NCBI RefSeq assembly: GCF_039614715.1
Contig: NZ_CP154857.1
Span: 558,001 to 622,000, forward strand
Reading direction: 5' to 3'
Length of the DNA stretch: 64,000 nt
Source of the DNA: Microbacterium sp. AZCO
Lineage (GTDB): Bacteria > Actinomycetota > Actinomycetes > Actinomycetales > Microbacteriaceae
Of the stretch, positions 21,190-28,876 are shown piece by piece. A model generated the notes under the pieces. It made no database searches. It was not told the DNA's origin and saw nothing but the letters and a program-made list of their open reading frames with translations. The first letter of the stretch is position 1. The number at the start of each line of letters is the position of its first letter. The position numbers and the translations under genes are program-made.

Positions 21190-21654
21190 TCAGCGCTCGG
21201 TGTTGTCGGCGGTCTGCTGAGTGTTCTCGGCGATCGCGATGAGGGCCACGACCGCCTCGATGAGGAGGCGGAGCAGCACGATCGCGATGAACGTCACGAG
21301 AGGCACGAGGATGAGCGTCGCGACGAGGAGCGAGACGCCGCCGCCGACGTTGTACGAGATCAGGTTGATCGCCGTCACGATGCCGCGGACGAAGTACACG
21401 AGGAAGCCGATCGCGATCGCGATCAGCCCGACGACGTAGAAGACGCTCGCGAGGCGTCGGGTGATGAAGGTGCGGAACGAGACGTCGAAGAGCGCCCGCA
21501 GGAACCCTCGCCCGACATCGGACGCCTCGCCGACGACGCGCGGGACCCCCGTGTCGTCGGGGTCGCCCGCCGGGTCGAAGGCGCGCGTCGCCGCGGCCTC
21601 CGATGCGGGCTGGTCGGGCAGGGGAGGCGGGGTGGGGGAGGTCGAGTCGCTCAT
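21190..21654 (-). CDS. DUF4282-like membrane protein
   Basis: 154 aa. Proline- and Asp-rich cytoplasmic N-terminus, then FLRALFDVSFRTFITRRLASVFYVVG, which fits the DUF4282 pattern (aromatic-rich amphipathic segment and first helix), and a second long hydrophobic segment VSLLVATLILVPLVTFIAIVLLRLL. The C-terminus is Gln/Thr-rich. Function unknown. Ribosome site GGAAGGA before the ATG. Divergent from the next gene and convergent with yaaA (9-bp gap). Confidence 0.75.
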   Translation of the reverse strand: MSDSTSPTPPPLPDQPASEAAATRAFDPAGDPDDTGVPRVVGEASDVGRGFLRALFDVSFRTFITRRLASVFYVVGLIAIAIGFLVYFVRGIVTAINLISYNVGGGVSLLVATLILVPLVTFIAIVLLRLLIEAVVALIAIAENTQQTADNTER

Positions 21655-21723
21655 GGGATGTCCTTCCGCGGTGCGGGTGCGGTCATCGTCAGGCTAGTGC
21701 GCGGCGAGCCGTGCACGGCATGA

Positions 21724-21753
21724 CTGACACGCGTGCATCGGCATCGCTACGAT
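21724..21753 (+). promoter_or_regulatory. Promoter of the DUF5684-like gene
   Basis: CTGACA (21724-21729), 18-bp spacer, TACGAT (21748-21753): a good sigma-70 type match. It predicts a leader of about 70 nt. Confidence 0.6.
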
Positions 21754-21828
21754 GTGACTCGGCGAGGCCGAGGGCCTCCTGGACGCGAAGGCGATGCGTC
21801 CGTCTTCGACTCTCTAGGAGCTCGTTCC

Positions 21829-22899
21829 ATGGACTACAACGATTATGGCTCTGGGGGCTTGATCGCGTTCTACCTCCTGCTGGTCCCCGTCTTCTTCGTC
21901 TTCGGCATCGCGTTCTACATCCTCAGTTCGTGGTTCCTCATGAAGATCTTCGACAAGGCGGGCGTGCAGGGGCGCTGGCGCGCGTGGATCCCCGTGTACA
22001 ACACGATGGTCTTCACCAAGCTCGGCGACCTGAACCCGTGGCTCATCCTCATCGCCTGGGGTGCCGCGGCGGTGCTCGCCTGGATCCCGCTCATCGGCTG
22101 GATCGTCAGCCTGCTGCCCGCCGTCGTGCTGCTGCTCGCGGCGTGGCGCGTGGGTCTGAAGCTGCAGAAGGAGGCGGTGTGGCTGATCCTCGCCTTCTTC
22201 CTCTGGATCGTGTGGCTCGGCATACTCGGCTTCGACCGCTCGCGCTGGAACACCGCCGTGCCCGCGGCTCCCTGGGCCAACAACGGCTTCTTCGGCGACC
22301 GCACGAACTGGTCGGGGATCCCCGCCCAGACGCCGGCCGTCGGATACGCGGGGCAGGCCGGCTACGCCGCGCCCGGCGCGTACCCCCCGCCCGCCGGCTA
22401 CGCAGCCCCGCCCGCGGGATACGCCGAGCCGCCCGCGGGCTACACGCAGCCGCCGGCCGGGTACACCCAGCCGCCGGCGGGCTACACGCAGCCGCCGGCC
22501 GGCTACGCCGCCCCGCCCGTCGCGTCCGAGCCTCCCGCCGCCGAGCCGCCCGCGGGCTACTCGCCTCCGCCCGCCGCCCCTGAGGCGTCCGCGGGCTACA
22601 CGGCCGCGCCGGCGGCCGCCGCCGCATCGGCACCCGAGCCCCCTGCCGCCCCTGAGCCGCCCGCGGCCCCCGGCGCCCCGGCAGCGCCCGAGCCGCCGTC
22701 GGCGCCCGAGACCCCGGTCTCGCCCGAGCCGCCCGTCCTCCCCGAGCCTCCCGTCGAGCCGGCCCCGCCGGTCACGCCGGAGCCCGCGCCCCCGGTGGCG
22801 CCGGAGCCCCCCGTGACGTCGGAGCCCGGCGCAGCGTCCGAGCCCTCGGTGTCGTTCGGACCCGACGAGCCGGAAGCGCCCGCGGCGCCGAAGGCCTAG
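21829..22899 (+). CDS. DUF5684-like membrane protein with Pro-rich repeat tail
   Basis: 356 aa. Residues 10-150 hold four hydrophobic helices around LMKIFDKAGVQGRWRAWIPVYN, a pattern of DUF5684-type proteins often labelled large exoprotein in this family. The rest is low complexity: seven near-heptads ending PPAG and then a Pro/Ala/Glu tail of about 130 residues, which could span or bind the cell wall. The start at ATG 21829 has AGGAG eight bases upstream, and the upstream in-frame GTG/TTG codons lack this. Function unknown. Confidence 0.78.
   Translation: MDYNDYGSGGLIAFYLLLVPVFFVFGIAFYILSSWFLMKIFDKAGVQGRWRAWIPVYNTMVFTKLGDLNPWLILIAWGAAAVLAWIPLIGWIVSLLPAVVLLLAAWRVGLKLQKEAVWLILAFFLWIVWLGILGFDRSRWNTAVPAAPWANNGFFGDRTNWSGIPAQTPAVGYAGQAGYAAPGAYPPPAGYAAPPAGYAEPPAGYTQPPAGYTQPPAGYTQPPAGYAAPPVASEPPAAEPPAGYSPPPAAPEASAGYTAAPAAAAASAPEPPAAPEPPAAPGAPAAPEPPSAPETPVSPEPPVLPEPPVEPAPPVTPEPAPPVAPEPPVTSEPGAASEPSVSFGPDEPEAPAAPKA
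22381..22521 (+). repeat. 21-bp tandem repeat encoding Y-x-x-P-P-A-G
   Basis: Seven consecutive units of 18-21 bp, encoding YPPPAG, YAAPPAG, YAEPPAG, three copies of YTQPPAG, and YAAPPV. The three central units differ only at third positions, a sign of fairly recent unit duplication. Confidence 0.85.
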
Positions 22900-22909
22900 C
22901 ATCCATCCC

Positions 22910-22941
22910 GTGAACCCCCGTCCTCCCGGACGGGGGTTCAC
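22910..22941 (+). terminator. Perfect hairpin terminator
   Basis: 14-bp perfect arms (22910-22923, 22928-22941) with a four-base loop, 11 bases after the stop. There is no T-run, as is common in high-GC actinobacteria. Confidence 0.72.
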
Positions 22942-22981
22942 GCGTTCGCGCCCCGGGCGCCGGGTCGGACGGGCACGCGGC

Positions 22982-22987
22982 TAGCGT
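22982..22987 (+). promoter_or_regulatory. -10 box TAGCGT, leaderless start
   Basis: Six bases separate TAGCGT from the ATG at 22994. No Shine-Dalgarno sequence. Confidence 0.45.
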
Positions 22988-22993
22988 GGAGTC

Positions 22994-23980
22994 ATGACCA
23001 CGGAATCCGTCCCCCTGCGGCGCGTCGGCGCGTCGGGCCTCCTCGTCTCGGCGATCGGCCTCGGCTGCAACAACTTCGGGCGCAGCGGCACCCGCACCGA
23101 GAGCCTCGAGGGCACGCGCGAGGTACTGGACGCCGCCCTCGACGCGGGGGTGACGTTCCTCGACACGGCCGACATCTACGGCAAGGAGCCCGGGCTCTCG
23201 GAGAGCCTCATGGGCGCCGCCCTCACCGGGCGCCGCGACCGCTTCGTGCTCGCGACGAAGTTCGGTCACGCCGACTTCGCACCCGCCGTGCTGGGCGGGT
23301 CGAAGGCATCCCGCACCCACGTGCGCCGGGCGGTCGAGGCATCCCTCACTCGACTGCGGACGGACTGGATCGACCTCTACCAGCTGCACACCCCCGATCC
23401 CGAGACGCCCATCGAGGAGACCCTCGACGTGCTCGGCGACCTCGTGCGGGAGGGCAAGGTGCGCTACATCGGACACTCGAACCTGTCGGGCTGGCAGATC
23501 GCCGAGGCGCACTTCGTCGCGCGCGAGCGGCACGCCGTGCCGTTCGTCTCGTCGCAGAACCAGTACAGCCTGCTCGCGCGCGGGGCCGAGCGGAACATCC
23601 TCCGCGCCGTCGAGCGCTACGGACTGGGCTTCTTCCCGTTCTTCCCCCTGCAGAACGGGCTGCTCACGGGCAAGTTCACGAGGAATGCCGCGCCCGCCGA
23701 CTCGCGGATCATGCGGCAGCGACCCCACCTCTACGAGAACGCGCCGTGGGATGCCCTCGAGGCCTACCAGGCGTTCTGCGACGAGCGCGGGATCACGATG
23801 CTCGAGGCGACGATGGCCTGGTTCCTCGCCAAGCCCGTCGTCTCGAGCGTCATCGCGGGTGCGACGAGCCCCGAGCAGGTGCGCGCGAACGCCGCCGCCG
23901 CGACCGCCTGGACGCCCGGCGCGGACGACCTCGCCGCGATCGACGGGTTCTTCCCGCCCGCGCCCGCCGCCGACATGTAG
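22994..23980 (+). CDS. Aldo/keto reductase
   Basis: NADPH-dependent oxidoreductase of the AKR superfamily, 328 aa. The catalytic tetrad is visible: Asp in FLDTADIYG, Tyr of that motif, Lys in VLATKFG and His in DLYQLHTPDP. The cofactor-binding end reads SSVIAGATSPEQVRANAAA. It resembles the AKR11/YajO-like general reductases; the substrate cannot be inferred. It stands alone between a terminator and the ABC exporter promoter. Confidence 0.9.
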   Translation: MTTESVPLRRVGASGLLVSAIGLGCNNFGRSGTRTESLEGTREVLDAALDAGVTFLDTADIYGKEPGLSESLMGAALTGRRDRFVLATKFGHADFAPAVLGGSKASRTHVRRAVEASLTRLRTDWIDLYQLHTPDPETPIEETLDVLGDLVREGKVRYIGHSNLSGWQIAEAHFVARERHAVPFVSSQNQYSLLARGAERNILRAVERYGLGFFPFFPLQNGLLTGKFTRNAAPADSRIMRQRPHLYENAPWDALEAYQAFCDERGITMLEATMAWFLAKPVVSSVIAGATSPEQVRANAAAATAWTPGADDLAAIDGFFPPAPAADM

Positions 23981-24053
23981 CGGCCCGCACGCGGCGAGCG
24001 GCGCCGGCTCGCGGCATCCATCGCCTGTTTCGCTGTCAGCGCACGCGACGCGT

Positions 24054-24083
24054 TTGAATCCCGGCGGGCGACAGGCGTAGCGT
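24054..24083 (+). promoter_or_regulatory. Promoter of the ABC exporter operon
   Basis: TTGAAT (24054-24059), 18-bp spacer, TAGCGT (24078-24083). The resulting leader of about 50 nt contains the GAAAGGA ribosome site. Confidence 0.58.
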
Positions 24084-24140
24084 CGTTCGACGTGCGACGC
24101 CGCCTTGGGGGCGGACTTCGCCGTGTTCGAAAGGACCCCC

Positions 24141-25874
24141 GTGCTCGGCAAGCTCCTCGCGCGATACCTGAGCCCCGCCTGGCTGCTCATCATCGCCGTC
24201 ATCGTGTTCCAACTGGCGCAATCGATCGCGTCGCTCATGCTGCCGACGCTCAACGCCGACATCATCGACAACGGCGTCGTCACGGGTGACATCGACTACA
24301 TCTGGCGGACGGGCGGCGTCATGCTGCTCGTGAGCCTCGTGCAGGTCGTGTGCGCGATCGTCGCCGTCTACTTCGGCTCGCGCCTCGCGATGGGCATGGG
24401 CCGCGAGCTGCGCGGCGACCTCTTCCACCGCGTCGTCGCGTTCTCGCAGCGCGAGGTCGGCCAGTTCGGCGCGCCGTCGCTCATCACCCGCAACACCAAC
24501 GACGTGCAGCAGGTGCAGATGCTCGTGCAGGTCTCGGCGACCCTCATGGTGTCGGCGCCGATGCTGGCGATCGGCGGCGTCATCATGGCGGTCCGCCAGG
24601 ATGCGGGCCTGTCGTGGCTCATGGCCGTGGCCATCCCGATCCTCCTCATCATCGTCGGGCTGATCGTGTGGCGCATGGTGCCCGCCTTCACGCAGATGCA
24701 GAAGAAGATCGACCGCGTCAACCAGATCATGCGGGAGCAGCTCACCGGCATCCGGGTCATCCGCGCCTTCGTCCGCGAGCGCGAGGAGCGTGCGCGCTTC
24801 GCGACGGCGAGCGAGGACGTCATGGCGAGCGGCCTCAAGGCCGGAAACCTCATGGCCATCATGTTCCCCGCCGTCATGCTCGTCATGAACGTCTCGAGCG
24901 TCGCGGTCATCTGGTTCGGCGCGTTCCAGGTGCAGGACAACGGCGTGCAGATCGGCACCCTCATCGCGTTCCTCAGCTACCTCATGCAGATCCTCATGGG
25001 CGTCATGATGGCCACCTTCATGTTCGTCATGATCCCGCGCGCCGCCGTCTGCGCGAACCGCATCGGCGAGGTGCTCGACACGGAGCCGTCGGTCGCGCTG
25101 CCGGTCGACCCGCACGCGCCGCCCGCGGAGATCGGACGGGTCCAGTTCGACCACGTCGACTTCGCCTACCCGGGCGCCGACGACGCCGTGCTCCACGACC
25201 TCACCTTCACCGTCGAACCCGGCACGACGACGGCCATCATCGGCTCGACGGGCGCCGGCAAGACGACGCTCGTCGGCCTCGTGCCGCGGCTCTTCGACGT
25301 CACGGCCGGAGTCGTGCGCGTCGACGGCGTCGACGTGCGGGACTACGACCCCGACCTGCTGTGGAAGCGCATCGGCCTCATTCCGCAGCGCGCCTTCCTC
25401 TTCTCGGGCACGATCGCCTCCAACCTCCGCTACGGCGACGAGGAGGCGACCGACGACGAGCTGTGGCGTGCGCTCGAGCTCGCGCAGGCGAAGGACTTCG
25501 TCGAGGCGATGCCCGAGGGACTGGCCGCACCGATTGCTCAAGGCGGCACGAACGTCTCGGGCGGCCAGCGGCAGCGCCTCGCGATCGCGCGGGCACTGAC
25601 CAAGCGCCCGGGCATCTACATCTTCGACGACTCGTTCTCGGCGCTCGACCTGCGGACGGATGCCGAGCTCCGGCGTGCCCTCGACACCCACCTGCCGGAG
25701 GCGACCCGCATCGTCGTCGCGCAGCGCGTCTCGACGATCCAGCACGCCGACCAGATCATCGTGCTCGACCACGGGCGCATGGTCGGCGTCGGAACCCACG
25801 ACGAGCTCGTCGAGTCGAACGAGACCTACCGCGAGATCGTCGATTCGCAGCTCGCGGCGGAGGCGGCGGCATGA
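24141..25874 (+). CDS. ABC exporter half-transporter, degenerate-site subunit
   Basis: 577 aa: six-helix type IV transmembrane domain (residues ~10-310) and an ATPase domain. Walker A STGAGKTT (about 369) and the signature VSGGQRQR (about 470) are canonical. The catalytic Glu after Walker B is Asp (YIFDDSFSALD) and the H-loop His is Gln (VVAQRVST). This is the degenerate half of a heterodimer of the TM287/288-TmrAB kind. GTG at 24141 is chosen for its GAAAGGA site; upstream in-frame TTG 24105 and GTG 24123 lack one. The stop overlaps the partner's ATG. Substrate unknown; multidrug or lipid export is usual for the family. Confidence 0.92.
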   Translation: MLGKLLARYLSPAWLLIIAVIVFQLAQSIASLMLPTLNADIIDNGVVTGDIDYIWRTGGVMLLVSLVQVVCAIVAVYFGSRLAMGMGRELRGDLFHRVVAFSQREVGQFGAPSLITRNTNDVQQVQMLVQVSATLMVSAPMLAIGGVIMAVRQDAGLSWLMAVAIPILLIIVGLIVWRMVPAFTQMQKKIDRVNQIMREQLTGIRVIRAFVREREERARFATASEDVMASGLKAGNLMAIMFPAVMLVMNVSSVAVIWFGAFQVQDNGVQIGTLIAFLSYLMQILMGVMMATFMFVMIPRAAVCANRIGEVLDTEPSVALPVDPHAPPAEIGRVQFDHVDFAYPGADDAVLHDLTFTVEPGTTTAIIGSTGAGKTTLVGLVPRLFDVTAGVVRVDGVDVRDYDPDLLWKRIGLIPQRAFLFSGTIASNLRYGDEEATDDELWRALELAQAKDFVEAMPEGLAAPIAQGGTNVSGGQRQRLAIARALTKRPGIYIFDDSFSALDLRTDAELRRALDTHLPEATRIVVAQRVSTIQHADQIIVLDHGRMVGVGTHDELVESNETYREIVDSQLAAEAAA

Positions 25875-27967
25875 GCGGCTCGCAGACGAATCGCGGCGGC
25901 GGCTCCACCGAGTCGACGCCGACCCAGACACCGCCGCGCCGCATGCCCGCGGGCCGCGGACCGTTCGGCCAGGTCGCCCCCGGCGAGAAGGCGCAGAACT
26001 TCGGCCCGAGCGCGAAGCGCCTCCTCGGCACGCTGCGCAGCGACATGCCGCAGCTCATCGTCGTGCTCGTGCTCGGCATCCTGAGCGTCACCCTCTCGGT
26101 GATCGGCCCGAAGCTCCTCGGCAACGCGACCAATGTCGTCTTCGCGGGCTTCGTGTCGCTGCAGACGCCTGCGGGCATGACGCAGCAGCAGGTGATCGAC
26201 GGGCTCATCGCGCAGGGCGATCAGCAGCAGGCCGACATGCTCTCGACGATGACCTTCGTCCCCGGCGCCGGCATCGACTTCCAGGAGCTCGCCATGATCG
26301 TCATGGCCGTGCTCCTCGTCTACATCTTCGCGAGCATCTTCTCGTGGCTGCAGGCCCGCATCCTGAACGGCGTGGTGCAGCGCGCGATGAACCGGCTGCG
26401 CCTCCAGGTCGAGGCGAAGGTGCACCGCCTGCCGCTGTCCTACTTCGACAAGGTGCAGCGCGGCGAGCTCCTCAGCCGCGTGACGAACGACGTCGACAAC
26501 ATCGGCCAGACGATGCAGCAGACCCTCTCGCAGGTCGTGATCTCGCTGCTGACCGTCATCGGCGTGCTGATCATGATGTTCCTGATCTCGCCGCTGCTGG
26601 CCGTCATCGCCCTCGTGACGATCCCGCTGACGCTCGTCGTGACGGTGCTCGTCGCCAAGCGCTCGCAGAAGCTCTTCGTCGCGCAGTGGGCGGCGACCGG
26701 CAAGCTCAACGCACGCGTCGAGGAGACCTTCTCGGGCCACTCCATCGTCAAGGTCTTCGGCCACCAGAAGGAGGTCGAGGCGTCGTTCCGCGACGAGAAC
26801 GAAGAGGTCTACAAGGCGAGCTTCGGCGCCCAGTTCATCTCCGGCATCATCATGCCCGCCATGATGTTCATCGGGAACCTCGTCTACGTCGCGATCGCCG
26901 TCGTCGGCGGCCTCCAGGTCGCCGCCGGCCTCATGTCGATCGGCGACGTGCAGGCCTTCATCCAGTATTCGCGGCAGTTCACGCAGCCGCTCAGCCAGCT
27001 GGGCTCCATGGCCAACCTGCTGCAGTCGGGCGTCGCGAGCGCCGAGCGCGTGTTCGAGCTGCTCGACGAGGACGAGGAGTCGCTCGACCCGGATCCCGCC
27101 GACACGGCGCCGGAGTCGGCGAGCCACCTCGCGTTCGAGGACGTGTCGTTCCGCTACGCCGCCGACAAGCCGCTCATCGACGGCCTCGCGCTCGAGGCGC
27201 ACCCGGGCAGCACTGTCGCGATCGTCGGCCCGACGGGGGCGGGCAAGACGACGCTCGTGAACCTCATCATGCGGTTCTACGACGTGGATGCCGGCCGGAT
27301 CACGCTCGACGGGGTCGACACCCGCACGATGTCGCGCGACGACCTCCGGGCCCGCACGGGCATGGTGCTGCAGGACACGTGGCTGTTCGCAGGGACGATC
27401 CGCGAGAACATCGCATACGGGCGGCCGGACGCCTCGGACGAGGAGATCGTCGCCGCAGCGAAGGCCGCGTACGTGGACCGGTTCGTGCACGCGCTCCCCG
27501 AGGGCTACGAGACGATGCTCGACGACGAGGCCACCAACCTGAGCGTCGGCGAGCGTCAGCTCGTGACGATCGCGCGCGCGTTCCTCGCCGATCCCCGCAT
27601 CCTGATCCTCGACGAGGCGACGTCGTCCGTCGACACCCGCACCGAGCTCCTCATCCAGCGGGCGATGTCGCGCCTGCGCGCGGATCGGACGGCGTTCGTC
27701 ATCGCGCACCGGCTGTCGACGATCCGGGATGCCGACCTCATCCTCGTGATGGAGAACGGGTCGATCGTGGAGCAGGGCTCGCACGATGAGCTGCTGCGTG
27801 CCCGCGGCGCGTACTGGCGTCTCTACAACGCGCAGTTCGAGGCTGCCATCGACGACGACGAGGCACAGGCGCCGGTGCTCGTGGGCGCGCCTCCGATCCC
27901 CACCGTCGGCGAGCTCATCGCCGACGAGGGCGTCGAGGTGGGCGAGACCGGTTCCACTAGTATGTGA
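25871..27967 (+). CDS. ABC exporter half-transporter, catalytic subunit
   Basis: 698 aa, longer than its partner because of a Gly/Thr/Pro-rich N-terminus (~45 aa), an extracellular loop between helices 1 and 2 with a TPAGMTQQQVIDGL segment, and an acidic C-terminal tail. Walker A PTGAGKTT (about 453), Walker B LILDEATSSVD with the catalytic Glu, and H-loop VIAHRLST are canonical, but the signature is LSVGE instead of LSGGQ. The fault therefore lies in the site shared with the partner's degenerate Walker B, and the other site remains fully competent. Confidence 0.93.
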   Translation: MSGSQTNRGGGSTESTPTQTPPRRMPAGRGPFGQVAPGEKAQNFGPSAKRLLGTLRSDMPQLIVVLVLGILSVTLSVIGPKLLGNATNVVFAGFVSLQTPAGMTQQQVIDGLIAQGDQQQADMLSTMTFVPGAGIDFQELAMIVMAVLLVYIFASIFSWLQARILNGVVQRAMNRLRLQVEAKVHRLPLSYFDKVQRGELLSRVTNDVDNIGQTMQQTLSQVVISLLTVIGVLIMMFLISPLLAVIALVTIPLTLVVTVLVAKRSQKLFVAQWAATGKLNARVEETFSGHSIVKVFGHQKEVEASFRDENEEVYKASFGAQFISGIIMPAMMFIGNLVYVAIAVVGGLQVAAGLMSIGDVQAFIQYSRQFTQPLSQLGSMANLLQSGVASAERVFELLDEDEESLDPDPADTAPESASHLAFEDVSFRYAADKPLIDGLALEAHPGSTVAIVGPTGAGKTTLVNLIMRFYDVDAGRITLDGVDTRTMSRDDLRARTGMVLQDTWLFAGTIRENIAYGRPDASDEEIVAAAKAAYVDRFVHALPEGYETMLDDEATNLSVGERQLVTIARAFLADPRILILDEATSSVDTRTELLIQRAMSRLRADRTAFVIAHRLSTIRDADLILVMENGSIVEQGSHDELLRARGAYWRLYNAQFEAAIDDDEAQAPVLVGAPPIPTVGELIADEGVEVGETGSTSM

Positions 27968-28018
27968 GCACATCCGCGGGCCGGTCGGTCCGCGTCCGGC
28001 TCATGGGAGGATAGCGGC

Positions 28019-28810
28019 GTGTCCGAAGTATCCACCCAGCATCGCTCCGTGCACCTCGGGGGTGCCTCGGACGGCACGATCGAGCTCACGTGGGCGGGTG
28101 CGACCCACACGGGTCGTCGTCGCGAGGTCAATCAGGACGCCCTGCTGACGGCGTTCCCGCTGTACATCGTCGCCGACGGCATGGGCGGTCACCTCGGCGG
28201 CGAGATCGCGAGCTCGTCGACGGTCGAGCGGCTCCAGGGAGTCGTCGACGGCGGATCCGTCACGCCGAAGGCGATCGAGAAGGGGCTCGCGCGCGCCGTC
28301 AAGGACATCGCGTCGCACCCCGATGCGACCGACGACGGCACCGGCACGACCCTGACGGGCGTGTACCTCGACGTGTCCGAGAAGCCTCCGCACTGGGTCA
28401 CCCTCAACATCGGCGATTCGCGGGTGTACCTCCTCCGGGACGGCTCCCTCGCGCAGGTGACGACCGACCACTCCGTCGTCCAGGAGCTCATCGCCGCGGG
28501 GCGGTTGAGCCCCGAGGAGGCCGAGAACCATCCCTACGGCAACGTCATCACGCGTGCCGTGGGCCCGAGCGACAGCGTCACCCCCGACTACGTGCGCCTC
28601 GATGTCGCCGATGGCGACCGGTTCGTCATCTGCTCCGACGGGCTGACGAAAGAGCTGACCGACTACGGCATCCAGCACTTCCTCGACGAGAACGCCGACC
28701 CGGCCGACGCCGTGTCGTCGATGCTCGACGCCGCGCTCGAGAACGGCGGCCGCGACAACATCACGATCATCGTGCTCGACGTCGCCGTCTCCTCCACAGA
28801 GCCGCGCTGA
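28019..28810 (+). CDS. PP2C-family serine/threonine phosphatase
   Basis: 263 aa soluble Mn/Mg-dependent phosphatase. PP2C motifs in order: RREVNQDALL (metal Asp), VADGMGGHLGG, GTGTTLTGV, NIGDSRVYLLRDG, TDHSVVQELI, RAVGPS, ICSDGLTKEL and GGRDNITIIVLD. It lacks the membrane helix and extracellular tail of PstP, so it probably acts on a different kinase or target. GTG start with GGGAGG upstream. No Ser/Thr kinase or FHA gene is nearby; the next gene is an FtsK/EssC-like ATPase. Confidence 0.93.
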   Translation: MSEVSTQHRSVHLGGASDGTIELTWAGATHTGRRREVNQDALLTAFPLYIVADGMGGHLGGEIASSSTVERLQGVVDGGSVTPKAIEKGLARAVKDIASHPDATDDGTGTTLTGVYLDVSEKPPHWVTLNIGDSRVYLLRDGSLAQVTTDHSVVQELIAAGRLSPEEAENHPYGNVITRAVGPSDSVTPDYVRLDVADGDRFVICSDGLTKELTDYGIQHFLDENADPADAVSSMLDAALENGGRDNITIIVLDVAVSSTEPR

Positions 28811-28876
28811 CCCCCGCTCTCCACAGTCGGCGGTCCTCCGGGTTGTCGCCGCGGCCGGGGCCGTTTGACTGACGGG

